NCBI GenBank assembly: GCA_026027325.1
Contig: JAMSLZ010000003.1
Span: forward strand, 1,922,001-1,986,000
DNA: 64,000 nt
Origin: Actinomucor elegans
Lineage: Eukaryota > Mucoromycota > Mucoromycetes > Mucorales > Mucoraceae
Reading direction: 5' to 3'
Below, in pieces: positions 46,812 through 57,741 of the stretch (position 1 is its first letter; every line of letters starts with the position of its first letter). A program made the position numbers and the translations under genes. Under the pieces are notes generated by a model, which did not search any database, was not told where the DNA came from, and saw only the letters and a program-made list of their open reading frames with translations.

Positions 46812-48918
46812 ACAAGTCTATGGGTTTATATTTGAATGAATAATTATGTACAGATGGGTGGAAAAAAAAAAAGGTTTATGGCTTTCCTGTGTAATTGCGC
46901 CCATTGTATGCGGGCATCAAATTTTTCAAATTATTATTTTGTTGGAACAACTTTTATCTTTATATTAATGCGTACTATTTAACATAATAAGACGACTTTA
47001 ATTGGATGCTATGGGTTATATATATATATATATATTTCATATAAAGTATCCAAGGTTCGTTCAAAAATCAAAATCAAAATAGTAGTATGTAAATTAAATG
47101 CTGCTCTACGTTTTTTAACACATTGCAATGGCTTTTTAGTCTATTCGACGTGTAATAAAAAGATCTGCACGTTTTATTAAAGCAATACATACCTATATAA
47201 GCCTTTTCATTATCCAGTCAGCGGATAAAAATAAGAAAGAAAGTTAGGAGCCATCAAGATTACCGCTCCCGACCAATATCGTATCTGCTCAGTCGTTTAT
47301 TCGCAAGGTAATTTATTCATCTGTAAAAAACATTAGAATGGCCCTCAGAAGCAACATATGTTTAACTCATCTTCATTATAATAGAGCATCTAATAGCTTG
47401 ATTGGTTTTCGCCTTACTTCAGTACATGAAACAAGCTTTGTAACACAAAACTTGAACTTGTAACAAAATTCATGCTAACAAGGTGATAAACATCTTTCAT
47501 ACAAAAAGTTTTTCCTATGTTTCCTTTTGGTGAAATACTACCTTGAATATCTATAGATACTCTTTGGATCATGCGTCCTTTAAGTCAAGTATGCTGGATA
47601 TAAGTTCTTTTTTGTTGTTGTGTCGTAGAATGCAACACGTCTTATAGATGTACATATATTTATTGATGGTTTATTTACAGAGTTACATCATCCTTTACAA
47701 AGAACAATTATTTACGAGTGGTGTAGCGAGTATTTGGGTATAAAAAGGAATCATTTCAACATTGTATTTCTTTATTTCTTTTCTCTACAAAACTTTCTGG
47801 TGCTTGACAAGTAAATACTAGTGGCGATCTCTCTGTAAAGCATACAAGACCCTTTAAGCCCATCCACCTAGCTAGGTTTATCTCAAATACTGAACTTAAG
47901 GCTACTTAACTATGTGAGCAAGGCTTAGGTCTATAAGAAAAAGTCTACTGTCTGCATCCAAAGTATCCTCTATACCATTATTGTTGGGTCTCACTATCAA
48001 AACAGAAGTTGATTAAGAGCAAACCCTAGGTCAAAAATATCCTCTCCATCCCAAAGGATGTGGCTTGCTACTTTAAAATTTTCTACTTGAATAAAGGCAT
48101 TCCAAGTACTAAGCGTTTGCTAAGTACTGCCCAATATACCTTACAAGATATACTACTTTATATGCATATGCACATGCATATATATATATACTCTATATAC
48201 AAAATAAAGCTATATACCATTCTGCACATCTAAAAACTTGACTTCTTTCCACAAGCTTCTATCTCTATATATTCCCTTTATCAATCAAATGTGACTTTTC
48301 ACCCATACATTACATCGTCTTATAACCAAATCATGTGCCTGTGTATAATATTTGCATGGTTAACGCTAAAGCCAACTACACTAAAACTTACAGCGCGGTT
48401 TCATTTGATCTGTCGACGCCTATTAGTTCCTGATCTTACGTAATAAATGAATATCGACACACTAAAAAGAAACTTTTGGATAAGGCAAACGCAACATATA
48501 CAGAGTTTCAACAGACAGACAAGTTTATTGATTAGCACAAAAATCTTCAAAAAAAAAAAAAAAAAAAAAAAATCAAGTTGTCAGTTGTTAAAGGAAGGAT
48601 ATCTAGAGCTTTAAAACTGACTCCTGACAAAAATTCAGGATACTCAAATCGTGGTGTAATCCAATCTGTCCAGAATAGAATTGTGCATTGAATAATTTAA
48701 AAAAGTCATTATATAAGGCCGTTGAAATTTTATTGAGAGATATCTACGTACATCTCGTTACTGTCAACACTGATATACTGATATAGGATAAAATAGGTGA
48801 ATACTAGATTGTTTATTAAAATATAACCAGTAGTACTTGTCCATCTGAGGCTTGTATTGAAGCAGATAAAGTTTTATACTCGAAAAGAACATAGGTGTTT
48901 CGTTTATGCTAACAATAC
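46812..48918. other. Gene-free AT-rich region
   Basis: No supported gene. It contains a (TA)n run near 47021, a GCATATGCACATGCATATAT stretch near 48160 and a 24-A run at 48549-48572. Confidence 0.6.
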
Positions 48919-50080
48919 TTAAAAATGCGGTAACCAGTTTACACTGTTGGGGTACTTTTGTTCAGGTGTGACAACCAAACAAGAACAAACTATAAGTATA
49001 ATCAGCAAAACCGGTGGAATTGTTGCTTGGAAAAAGAAGAGCTTTTCACTCAAGAATAGAAGACAAAGTAAAAATATCAAAGGTGAAATTACCGCCACAA
49101 ACAATATCCAAACTATGCTTAATGACAGTAATAGTGTGTTGTTTCTGTTGATGTAAATCAATAATATGACCATTAAGCATATGGGTGTTGATAAGAGAAG
49201 AAAAACTAATATTTTTGCCCAGTTTTTGTCAAAAAACCAATGGATACACAAGCGCAATTTCCGAAATGACAATTCATTGTTGATCTTTTCATATATTCCC
49301 AACTGTAATTTAGGTAAGCATACAACTGGTTTGCAATAGTAGGCTGGGCCGCATGCTGCGTGAATTACCATGCACAGTAGCATATAACTTGAGAACATGG
49401 ATATCACGTCCATTGTGTGCATTGTATCTATATTTTGTAAGCGCATACATGACATTATGATGGCTGAAACACACTGAACGGCACCAAATAGGCATCCCAT
49501 GCTACTTTTCATACAATAGAACCCGTCAAAAGTAGGATCGCTGATATATCTTTTAGCAGGTAGAGTCAGTAATCGCAGGCGTTTCACTTCTTTGACTTTT
49601 TTCGGCCAGTATTTTGGAAGCCATAGCGTTGGCAGTTGAATGCTGCCTATATCGTTTTTATGAGTAACAATACAATTTACTGATATATCGTTTATGTCGG
49701 GTTTATCATCCTCCATGTGTACACTACAGTTTTCCTTGCTTACCGTCTGGTTTATTGAATTTATTCTGGGTATCATAGCCGATAAAATATCTTGCATTGG
49801 GCAATAGGCGGATATATTTGTACGGCATACCCACAGACTTGTACTTGATTAATCGGCAGAGAGATCTTGCTGCATACGAGACAAATATAACAGGCAATAT
49901 AAGTAAAAGAACAAGTGATTCTAAACAACGTTGGATATTGTCTCTTTCCCCTAACAATTTCTCATCACTATGTTCGTTATCTTTAAACACCCCCACTGTA
50001 CCAAGCAATGCCATAGTAATACTGTTGGTAATGATAGTGGTTAACAGTGTAGCGACATTTCTTTCATATGATACATCCAT
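48919..50080 (-). CDS. Multipass membrane protein of unknown function
   Basis: Two exons, 49744-50080 and 48919-49646, join through a 97-nt GT-AG intron in phase 1 (PDG/SIQLPTLW) to 354 residues. Both reading frames change exactly at this intron, which argues for a real gene. About seven hydrophobic segments are visible: one or two at the N-terminus (TIITNSITMALLGTVGVF, ESLVLLLILPVIFVSYAA), two in the middle (MGCLFGAVQCVSAIIMSC, MFSSYMLLCMVIHAACG) and three at the end (AKILVFLLLSTPICLMVILLIYI, LSIVWILFVAVISPLIFLLCL, VLLIILIVCSCLVV). Between them is a basic loop with WLPKYWPKKVKEVKRLRLL. I do not recognise the family. Start at 50080 is the first in-frame ATG after the upstream A-rich leader. 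Confidence 0.65.
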
Positions 50081-51104
50081 ATTGTATATATAATGATAAG
50101 AAAAAGAAGGAACAAACAAGAATCAATCATATGTATTTAAATTGAATGAGCCACACTGGGCTAATGACCGATTTTTTTTCTTTTTTTTGTTTTGTTTTCT
50201 CGAATACTGTTGCTTACATTCTATTTTTATGATTTAATGGTGTTGGTTATCGCTTTTGATTCAGTTAGTATTATGACTTCAGAGAACGAAATGCAACTGT
50301 TGTGTTTGATTCATATAAAAAGACTCTGAATTACTGCGTACATGCCCCATTACTTGAAATGAGAGCAGATACAATGGATTTAACAGAGTTTATTTGTGTA
50401 CATATTCTTAGTTTTGTATTACAGTGTATTCAACTTGAGCAAGAGCGTATACTATTTACCGTACATTTGAAAAGGAAGACAAGAAAACAACAAGCCTTCA
50501 GACAAACGACATGTTACAAATAAATATACATGCGTAATACTTTAATTAAAGATAGGTATAGAAATGTATGATTTTGACCTGAGAAGGACAGCCTATTAAG
50601 CAGCTTCAAAGATCTCACTCATCATATACATAACAGCTAGATTACAAGGAACACAAAAAGGGGTGCGAAAAATGAATATTGCATTGATAGCTGTATAAAG
50701 CAACATTCTATGAGCGCGAAACTACTATCATATACCAATGTAGGCCTATCACAGTGTGGAATGGCTACAATAATCATTGATTTATTAGTGTCGGTAAGTA
50801 ATTGATCATCCTAATAGAAACTGAGCCTTATATATATAACTATGTATACTGACGTATACATAAAGTAATGTGCGTCAAAAAGTATACTTCTTGATATATC
50901 TAATGTCCAGTAATAGACACAGTCTTCCAATCCCAACAATTTTTCCCCCCTTGTTAAGCTCATTACATTTCTTATCCAATTCTCAGTTGATATCGCTGAT
51001 GACTGGTGCAAGCTCAATATAAAGCACTGCATCTACTAGAATCATTGTTTGATCAAAGTACTGTCATTATATTACATTTCAAGTATACATGCGTTCCTTG
51101 TAAG

Positions 51105-51210
51105 CTAGATCATCAAATGACACCTAGCTTTTTCAATTGACTCCAGTTGAAAACCATATCAGATTAAAAGGCCGTGTTCAGAATGAACAACTGCATCTAT
51201 TAAAGCCTTT
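51105..51210 (+). repeat. Dispersed repeat copy with an internal insertion
   Basis: The first block (TAGATCATCAAATGACACCT) and the second (TTCAGAATGAACAACTGCAT then CTATTAAAGCCTTTA) are about 30 bp further apart than in other copies. Confidence 0.45.
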
Positions 51211-51776
51211 ATGTCACAGAGCTATTAAAGGTAGTTTGTGTTATTTTTCCATTCAAGAGTTTATAGTGATTAATAGGCAGCGTCTTCTTCCAAAATTGTA
51301 TAGTCGGTTAATGCTTCAGATAGTTTATTATTGTCGTGCCTCGAAGCTTCTTTTAGTTCTGTCTTTGTTAAGTTTATATCATTGTTCGTAGCAACGCATG
51401 CTTTTATATGATTTTACTATTTTTCGAACAAAACAAGATAGTGCATGATATTTTTTTTTCTTGTTGCATGGTATATATAGACTGAATTAAGTAGCGATAT
51501 ATTGTTATACCTCTTTCAATTGAACAGTTTCTGTTACTCAACTTAGCTATATATACTGTGATCATAGTTATGCCCGATATTTTTGACAGGCACCACCGTT
51601 GCTGTGCACTAGTGTATTCACAGCTGTTGCTGCTATGCTCCGAGATTTCGGTGGCAATATACTATTATATTTCTCTACATTAGCAGGCGTCAAACGTATT
51701 TAGGTTGTATATGGAGGCCATTGAAAAAGAAAAAGCGCGATCATCTTGATTTGATATTAAATACAAGCTTTTGTGA

Positions 51777-51779
<3 letters not shown>

Positions 51780-51820
<41 letters not shown>

Positions 51821-51823
51821 AAA
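51780..51823. repeat. T34-A10 homopolymer junction
   Basis: Thirty-four T followed immediately by ten A. It can fold back on itself and lies in the ERV25 promoter. Confidence 0.9.
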
Positions 51824-51952
51824 GGACTCCGAAAACATATAAAATTCCAGTCAATAGGAAAGCCGCACGCGAAACCAACAAAATACTCTCCCCGAGTTTA
51901 CTATTCGCACTTTCCAAACCTTTTTTTTTAAGCTTATACATTTAGAAAGAAA

Positions 51953-52828
51953 ATGATGATGAATATGCGGCCATCATTGGTCTCTCTGCTAGTCCTTTTA
52001 AGTATTTTGGCCGTTGTTAATGCCGTCAAGTTTGACTTGCTTGCTGTTAAAAGCGACCGAGCATCTGAAGGAACCAAATGTCTCGCTCAATACGTTACAA
52101 AAGATACTTTGGTCCTTGCTACTGTCAATGTCGGTGAAGGTTACAACCAACGCGTCGAACTTGAGGTAAACAAAAAGAGTACTCGGTTAGAGAGCATCCA
52201 CTAATTGGGGGAGTTGTTGAACTAGATTTTGAATGAAGATGGCGAAACCCGTAATGTATACACAAAGAAGAGCAACGTTCAAGGTGAACTTCGTAACGCC
52301 TTCAACACTAACAATGATGGTGAAGTGATGGTTTGTTTCACTAATGTTCTTGATGATGGTAAGAAGAAGAAGAAGAAAAAAAGGACTCAGCATAGCATAT
52401 GTATATACCAGAGGATTTTTAGTAATGATGATTAAATAGGTTTCCAAGAAGGACCTCAATACAAGCGTGCAATTGAATTAACGTTCAGTGTTGGTGCTGA
52501 AGCTGCTGATTTCAAAAAGATGGCTAATGCTGAGAAACTTAATCCTCTCGAACTTGAGCTTCGCAAGTTGGAGACAGTCGTTAAGGAAATTGTTGATGAA
52601 ATGAATTACTTGAAGCGTCGTGAAGCCAAATTAAGAGATACCAACGGTAAAAATGCAACTGGGAGAACATGATATGCTATGGTTTTACTTATACAAATGC
52701 TTATAGAATCCACTAACGAACGTGTCAAATGGTTCAGTTTCCTTACATTGTTCACCCTGTTTGGTCTCGGCACCTGGCAAATCTTGTATTTGCGTCGTTT
52801 CTTCAAGAGAAAGAGATTGATTGATTAA
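51953..52828 (+). CDS. ERV25: p24 cargo receptor, Erv25/TMED10 (delta) type
   Basis: p24 proteins cycle between ER and Golgi in COPII/COPI vesicles and help to sort GPI-anchored cargo. Exons 51953-52165, 52226-52358, 52440-52646 and 52707-52828 give 224 residues. A signal peptide ([20 protein letters not shown]) leads into a GOLD domain whose two cysteines are in GTKCLAQYV and VMVCFTNV. A coiled coil follows ([40 protein letters not shown], here only as positions about 150-190). Then comes one membrane segment ([18 protein letters not shown]) and the tail [11 protein letters not shown] with the FF and dibasic sorting signals. The stretch from MNYLKRRE to the tail is close to TMED10, which fixes the subfamily. 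Only 40 bp separate its stop codon from that of the convergent neighbour. Confidence 0.93.
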
Positions 52829-52868
52829 ATATAATAAAGCACACAGACAAAATCATTGTTTTATTTAT

Positions 52869-54157
52869 TTAACTTTCTTGGTTAATTTGCTTTGAAATGG
52901 CCAACAAGGCTTCACCAGCAGCCTTAAAGTCATCCAAATCAACATAGACTTGACCACACAATCTAACCCACCAAGTGTTATTGTTCTTGTAAACTGATGC
53001 CATGGTATTATGGTCATAGATCAATTTTTCAAGATAGTAATCAGCGATTTCACTGTCTGTCTTGGAAGACTTGATGGTAGGTAGCTCGACATTGACCATA
53101 TTAGCAGTTAATGTCTTGGTAGAGTTCTCCATGACGCGTGTGCCCAAGATTTCAGCAACGAGGGCGCCTCCTCTAACAGCCATATCATGGCAGTATTCAC
53201 GAATAGCGTCTTCACCGCCAATGGATTCACGGTATTGAATAGCAGCATCTACACACATATAAGGTGAAGTGTCAATGGTATTAGGTGCATGCTCAAGATG
53301 ATAAGAAGAAACATCATCTGCTTCAGTATGATAAGTATAAGCCCAGTTGATAGAAGTAGGGTGAATAAAGCCTTGATTTCTCTTGGGGACATACAAAATG
53401 GAACAGCCTCGAGGGGTAAATAGCCACTTGTGACAGTTGGAAATAAAGTAATCAGGATCCAACTCGCGCAAATTCAGTTCAATATGACCAACAGCATGGG
53501 CAGCATCAATGAGGGACAAGATTCCATGTTCTTTCACCAACTTGGTAAGGGCTTCAAATGGTAGTCGGACGCCAGGAAGAGAGGAAATGGCATCGATCAC
53601 AGCCATGCGGAACTTGGAACCCTTGGCTTGCTCTTTTTCAATAGCTTCTTTGGTCAATTGAATCACTTCCGCATCTTCAAGTGGGTAGTTGAGCTCAACA
53701 TACACCAACTCCACCTGGTACTGATCTTTCAAAAACTTTAAGGTCTTGTCTACAGAGGCATATGTTGTTTGATACTAGAACAAAAAAAAAAAGCTATTAT
53801 TGCAGGCCCAATGAGGTAATCCGTTCATATACATACACAGAGAATCTTGTCGCCTGCTTTGAAAGGAAAGCTTCTAAGGACAGTATTGATACCTTGAGAA
53901 GCATTAGGCACAAAAACAAGGTCATCAGCATCACAGTTGATCATTTTAGATAAACGATCAAGATTGGCACGAATGATAGGCTTCATTTCAAAACGGTTCC
54001 AGCGATCAGGATGCGCTTCCGCTTTATCTTGCAATTCATGTAAAAGAGGTCTGATCGCCTTGGGATAAACACCAAATGAACCATGGTTGACAGGTACATA
54101 TTGAGGTTCCAAAAAGAAATCTTTGCGAAGGCTTTTACCAAAAGTAGCTTTAGTCAT
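52869..54157 (-). CDS. PLP-dependent class V aminotransferase-fold enzyme
   Basis: Fold-type I pyridoxal-phosphate enzyme resembling fungal isopenicillin-N-epimerase-like, LolT-like and cysteine-desulfhydrase-like proteins. Exons 53837-54157 and 52869-53774 give 408 residues. The N-terminus FGKSLRKDFFLEPQYVPVNHGSFGVYP is typical of this group. PNASQGINTVL is the phosphate-binding segment, LIDAAHAVGHI holds the cofactor-contacting Asp (about 197) and NCHKWLFTPRG the Schiff-base Lys (about 223). The donor TGT/GTATGT is chosen because it keeps the frame. An in-frame ATG 69 bp upstream would add 23 residues; I chose the inner one because family members begin close to FGKSLRK. The substrate cannot be told from sequence alone. 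Confidence 0.88.
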
Positions 54158-55149
54158 TTGAAGAAGAAAAAGAGAAAGTGAAGATATGGCATCATCCTTG
54201 AATTGATTTGTCTTTATATCCATCAAAACACATTAAAGGTCCGCAAAATATTTACAGTGTAGCGCTGACTACCACTGCTTCCAGAAAATCGTATATTACT
54301 GTGAATGGCTGCGGATATGAGTCTAAATGAGCTACCATGTAGTTTTTTTTTTTTTTTTGTTATCTGGATATTTTTTTGAGATTTATGCAGATATGGACTC
54401 CTACCTGGAAAAACTTCTGGAATATACCAAAATGCGATCTCCGGCATCGTGGGAAGTGAGTCATTTGAAAACAACGCTGCATGTGCCTGAAAAAAAAAAA
54501 GATTCTTCAGATAATTAATAATCTACAAAATGTGACTATAAATTATTCATTGACGTTTCAAGCGTGATCAGTTAATACGTAGATCGCTGGTATATTTTTA
54601 GCAATAACTCGACCCATTAGTTAAGACTAGGATATACACACAACGCGTTATGTTTGAGTCATACCCTCAAGCTCGGATGATCGGAATTAGCCATCTAAAT
54701 GTGCATACTCTGACCTACATGAGAACTAGGAAATGTGATCCTTATTAACACGTATTGATCAAAGCATCTTATGACTCTATTATTACTGGTCAGAGTAAAG
54801 CAGTTTAGAGATCAACCCTAGTAACACAAGGTTAACCGCAGTAAGTTTCACGTATCCTTTGTTTGCTTCCCCCCCCCCTTTTTTTTGTTTTCTCCAGCAT
54901 TCAAACGAAATACCCAACTGATGTATATATGCAATAGTTCAACTTGATGGGGCTTTTATTTATTTATTTAATAATACTCAAAATACCATAGTATGAAACC
55001 AAGAACATTCAAGATTTCTAATTAGGAGTCAACTATTTGACTGATGAAATTTACAAATTAACAAAATGTTTATAGAAAATTTGCATACTCGAGTGATATT
55101 GTATTGTTTTTATAGGCATTGTGAATCCTTCCGTTTCATTCAATACAAA

Positions 55150-55192
55150 TTAGATGCAACATTTGATTGAGATCAGCCAAAAGATCTATAAA
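55150..55192 (-). repeat. Dispersed repeat copy, first block only
   Basis: On the minus strand it reads AGATCTTTTGGCTGATCTCA then ATCAAATGTTGCATCTAA. This is one of the closest matches to the first block. Confidence 0.55.
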
Positions 55193-55802
55193 TGATTAGT
55201 CTTTGCCCATGTAATGATATAAACCGCTGTTATGCACCAATAAGGTAATATGTCTATCGCAATTGAGATAAACCATGTTTAAACAGGTACAACAAGCCAT
55301 TCTCAACATGTACTCCTCATCAATTATAATTGTGAACCAGGATTGATTGAAAGATCAAGAGACGCGGAAAATGGGTGAATTGTACTTGTTTCGATCTTTG
55401 ATAGAATGTTGGCATTAATTGCAAAGTACTAACAACAGCATTTAAAGACATACAATTTATTAACGTAGCCTATGTAGAGGCAATAGTGTATAAGTCTATT
55501 TGTTTTGTTTTTGTTGGTACAAGACACTCGATTTCTCACTGTATCTCTACACCATATAAAAAGTGGAGCTTAGTATACATACATGAAAAGAAATGTACAA
55601 GGTGGTTTATATCATTCAATGCAGAATACAAAGTCGTACAACCTGCATTAAGTCATTTTCTGAGTGTTCGATCGCTTGTATTATTCAAAAGTCAATTGGA
55701 AGTGCACATTGAGAAATATTTTGATAACTGGAAAAACCGTCCTTAGGAAGAGTGGATACATGAACGCCGCTAGATAACCAAGATCATTGATAGCCTTAGA
55801 TT

Positions 55803-55880
55803 GTCCAATCGACTACCATTTAATGTCGCATCCAATGACGATGACGGGTTCAAAATAAGCTACTTCGTCTATTATATAAA
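55803..55880 (+). repeat. Dispersed 70-bp repeat copy
   Basis: Reads ACCATTTAATGTCGCATCCA, ATGACGATGACGGGTTCAAA, then ATAAGCTACTTCGTCTATTA. Confidence 0.6.
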
Positions 55881-56287
55881 ATTATTATTTAGTTAAAGTG
55901 CTGACTGTAAAGCACATGCATTCTATAGGTATAGATTCGATTTATTGAACAATTGATCTCTTGACCAATTTTGGTATACAATAAGGGCATTACCAGACAA
56001 GTGGCGTATACGCTTATAATGAGTTTTTGTGTTCATCAATGTCATTGCTTCACTGCAGTACAATTTATAAATTACGTTCATCAATAATTTAACGTAAACA
56101 GGCATGCATTCTAACTTGCATAAAAGCATAACCTATAAATTTTTTCGTTAATCCCTGCTAAATATCGTCTCTAGTGAGTAGCCACCGAAAAAAAGAAAAA
56201 GAAAGACTTTGTCATAATATTTGTTTCATTGTATCGAGTGATTTAGTAACCAATTGTAAATTTTGTACATTCCACAGAATCTAGATG

Positions 56288-56355
56288 GATCTTGATCAAA
56301 TGTCACTTCGAATGAGTATTCCAAGATCAGAATGCACTACTTTATCTAATAGATC
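56288..56355 (+). repeat. Dispersed 70-bp repeat copy
   Basis: Reads GATCTTGATCAAATGTCACT, TCGAATGAGTATTCCAAGAT, then CAGAATGCACTACTTTATCT. Confidence 0.6.
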
Positions 56356-57741
56356 TGCAAGTATATTCTCATGCTTTTGTTACAGTACTTTTTTTTTTGT
56401 AGCTTTAATTTCATGTCCTCGCGTTTTCTTTTATGTAATTTAAAAGTCTTGCTAGAAATTCATGAATTCAACATTTATTCTATTAGCACGAGCTTAAAGT
56501 TTGGTTTTGATCTCGTGAAGAGGACCCTTATTCATTCTTATTGGTGAATCTATAAAGGTAATACTCGAGTATATCCACTTGTCTGGTAATCCGCTCTTCA
56601 CTTCATGTAATGAAATTAAAAATTCAAGCGTCGGAACTCATTTTTAGCTTTCGTGTATTTACCTATTTGATTAGTCAATCCATCATCCTAGTGCTCCAAC
56701 GTGCACGTATATACAAGTGGAATGGCTTTCTATTAAATGCCAATGCAGTGATTGTAAAATGGGTTTGATTCCACCGCTCCATGTTTCTTGTACTACATCA
56801 GAAAAGTTTAAAACCTGCAGACTGTAGAGATATACATGTCCAAAAGAACAAGCTCCCTTTTCCGTTGTAAAACCCAAAAGCATGGCCATGCATTCCATCG
56901 TGCTACCGGTATGTATATTAATTGACAGGATCGAATGTTTGCTTATGTGTGGAACAGTCATTACAGAATTCGGGGAGACATATGAGCCGACAGAGAAAAC
57001 CACACGCTTGTACAGGATTGAATTAGTTAGACTCTTATACTGACAGACGTTTGAATCATACGCTATTAGTCATATAATAGTAGCGAGGAGCATGAAATAT
57101 ACAACGTCAAATCTACGAGAGCCAAGATTGAGTTTTCCACGTTCTTTTTATGTTTTCTGGCAAAATCAGGTTTCATTCCAAGCTGGTGTAATGTTTATAA
57201 AAAAAAAGGAGCAACAGCTAATGGTCTCCACAACAAAAAAAAAAAAAAAAAAAGTCCCTTAAAGATTAACTTGCATATAACCTGTACCGAAATCTGAACA
57301 AATGATTCTCTGTTCTAATACACAACGACATGCTTGAACTTGTTGTAATCCATACCCGTTGTTTGTAAGTATATAAACTGGTGTTGCCCACGTTCTGTCT
57401 AGAGTCGGAGCTTGTGTAACAGATGATATTAATTATATTCAGTGATAATCATACTGTTGGAATACAGTGTAGAAAGAAAAAGGTTTCATTTGAGGATGAC
57501 ACTGCATATAGTGATTAAGTGCTTATTATATACCATTAGCCTATAGAATGCATTCATTGTTCAGTTGACTGGACATATCGTGATTTAAATGGCGCTGGTA
57601 AGCTCTATTAACCTACAAAAAAAAACTCTGTCACGCGTTGATTGCCTCGATTCAGAAAGGCTATCCAAGAACAAATATTAACTCCTGTTTTATTCCGTTC
57701 GTCTTTTCTTTCTTTCTTTCTTCATTTATTTTCAATACAGT

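Larger units (their letters stand above)
50081..51952. other. Intergenic region with a T34-A10 tract
   Basis: No supported gene. A split copy of the dispersed repeat lies at 51105-51210. A T run of 34 followed directly by 10 A (51780-51823) lies 130 bp before the ERV25 start. Confidence 0.6.
54158..57741. other. Gene-poor region, about 3.6 kb
   Basis: No supported gene. Protein-like but unassigned frames: 54327-54518 (+), 55486-55746 (+, ending with KVVQPALSHFLSVRSLVLFK) and 56683-57003 (-, 106 codons). Dispersed-repeat copies lie at 55150-55192, 55803-55880 and 56288-56355. Confidence 0.5.

Noticed and set aside
54327..54518. 63-codon + ORF with MDSYLEKLLEYTKMRSPASW
   Set aside because: Begins in a poly(T) tract, ends in a poly(A) tract and has no splice partners.
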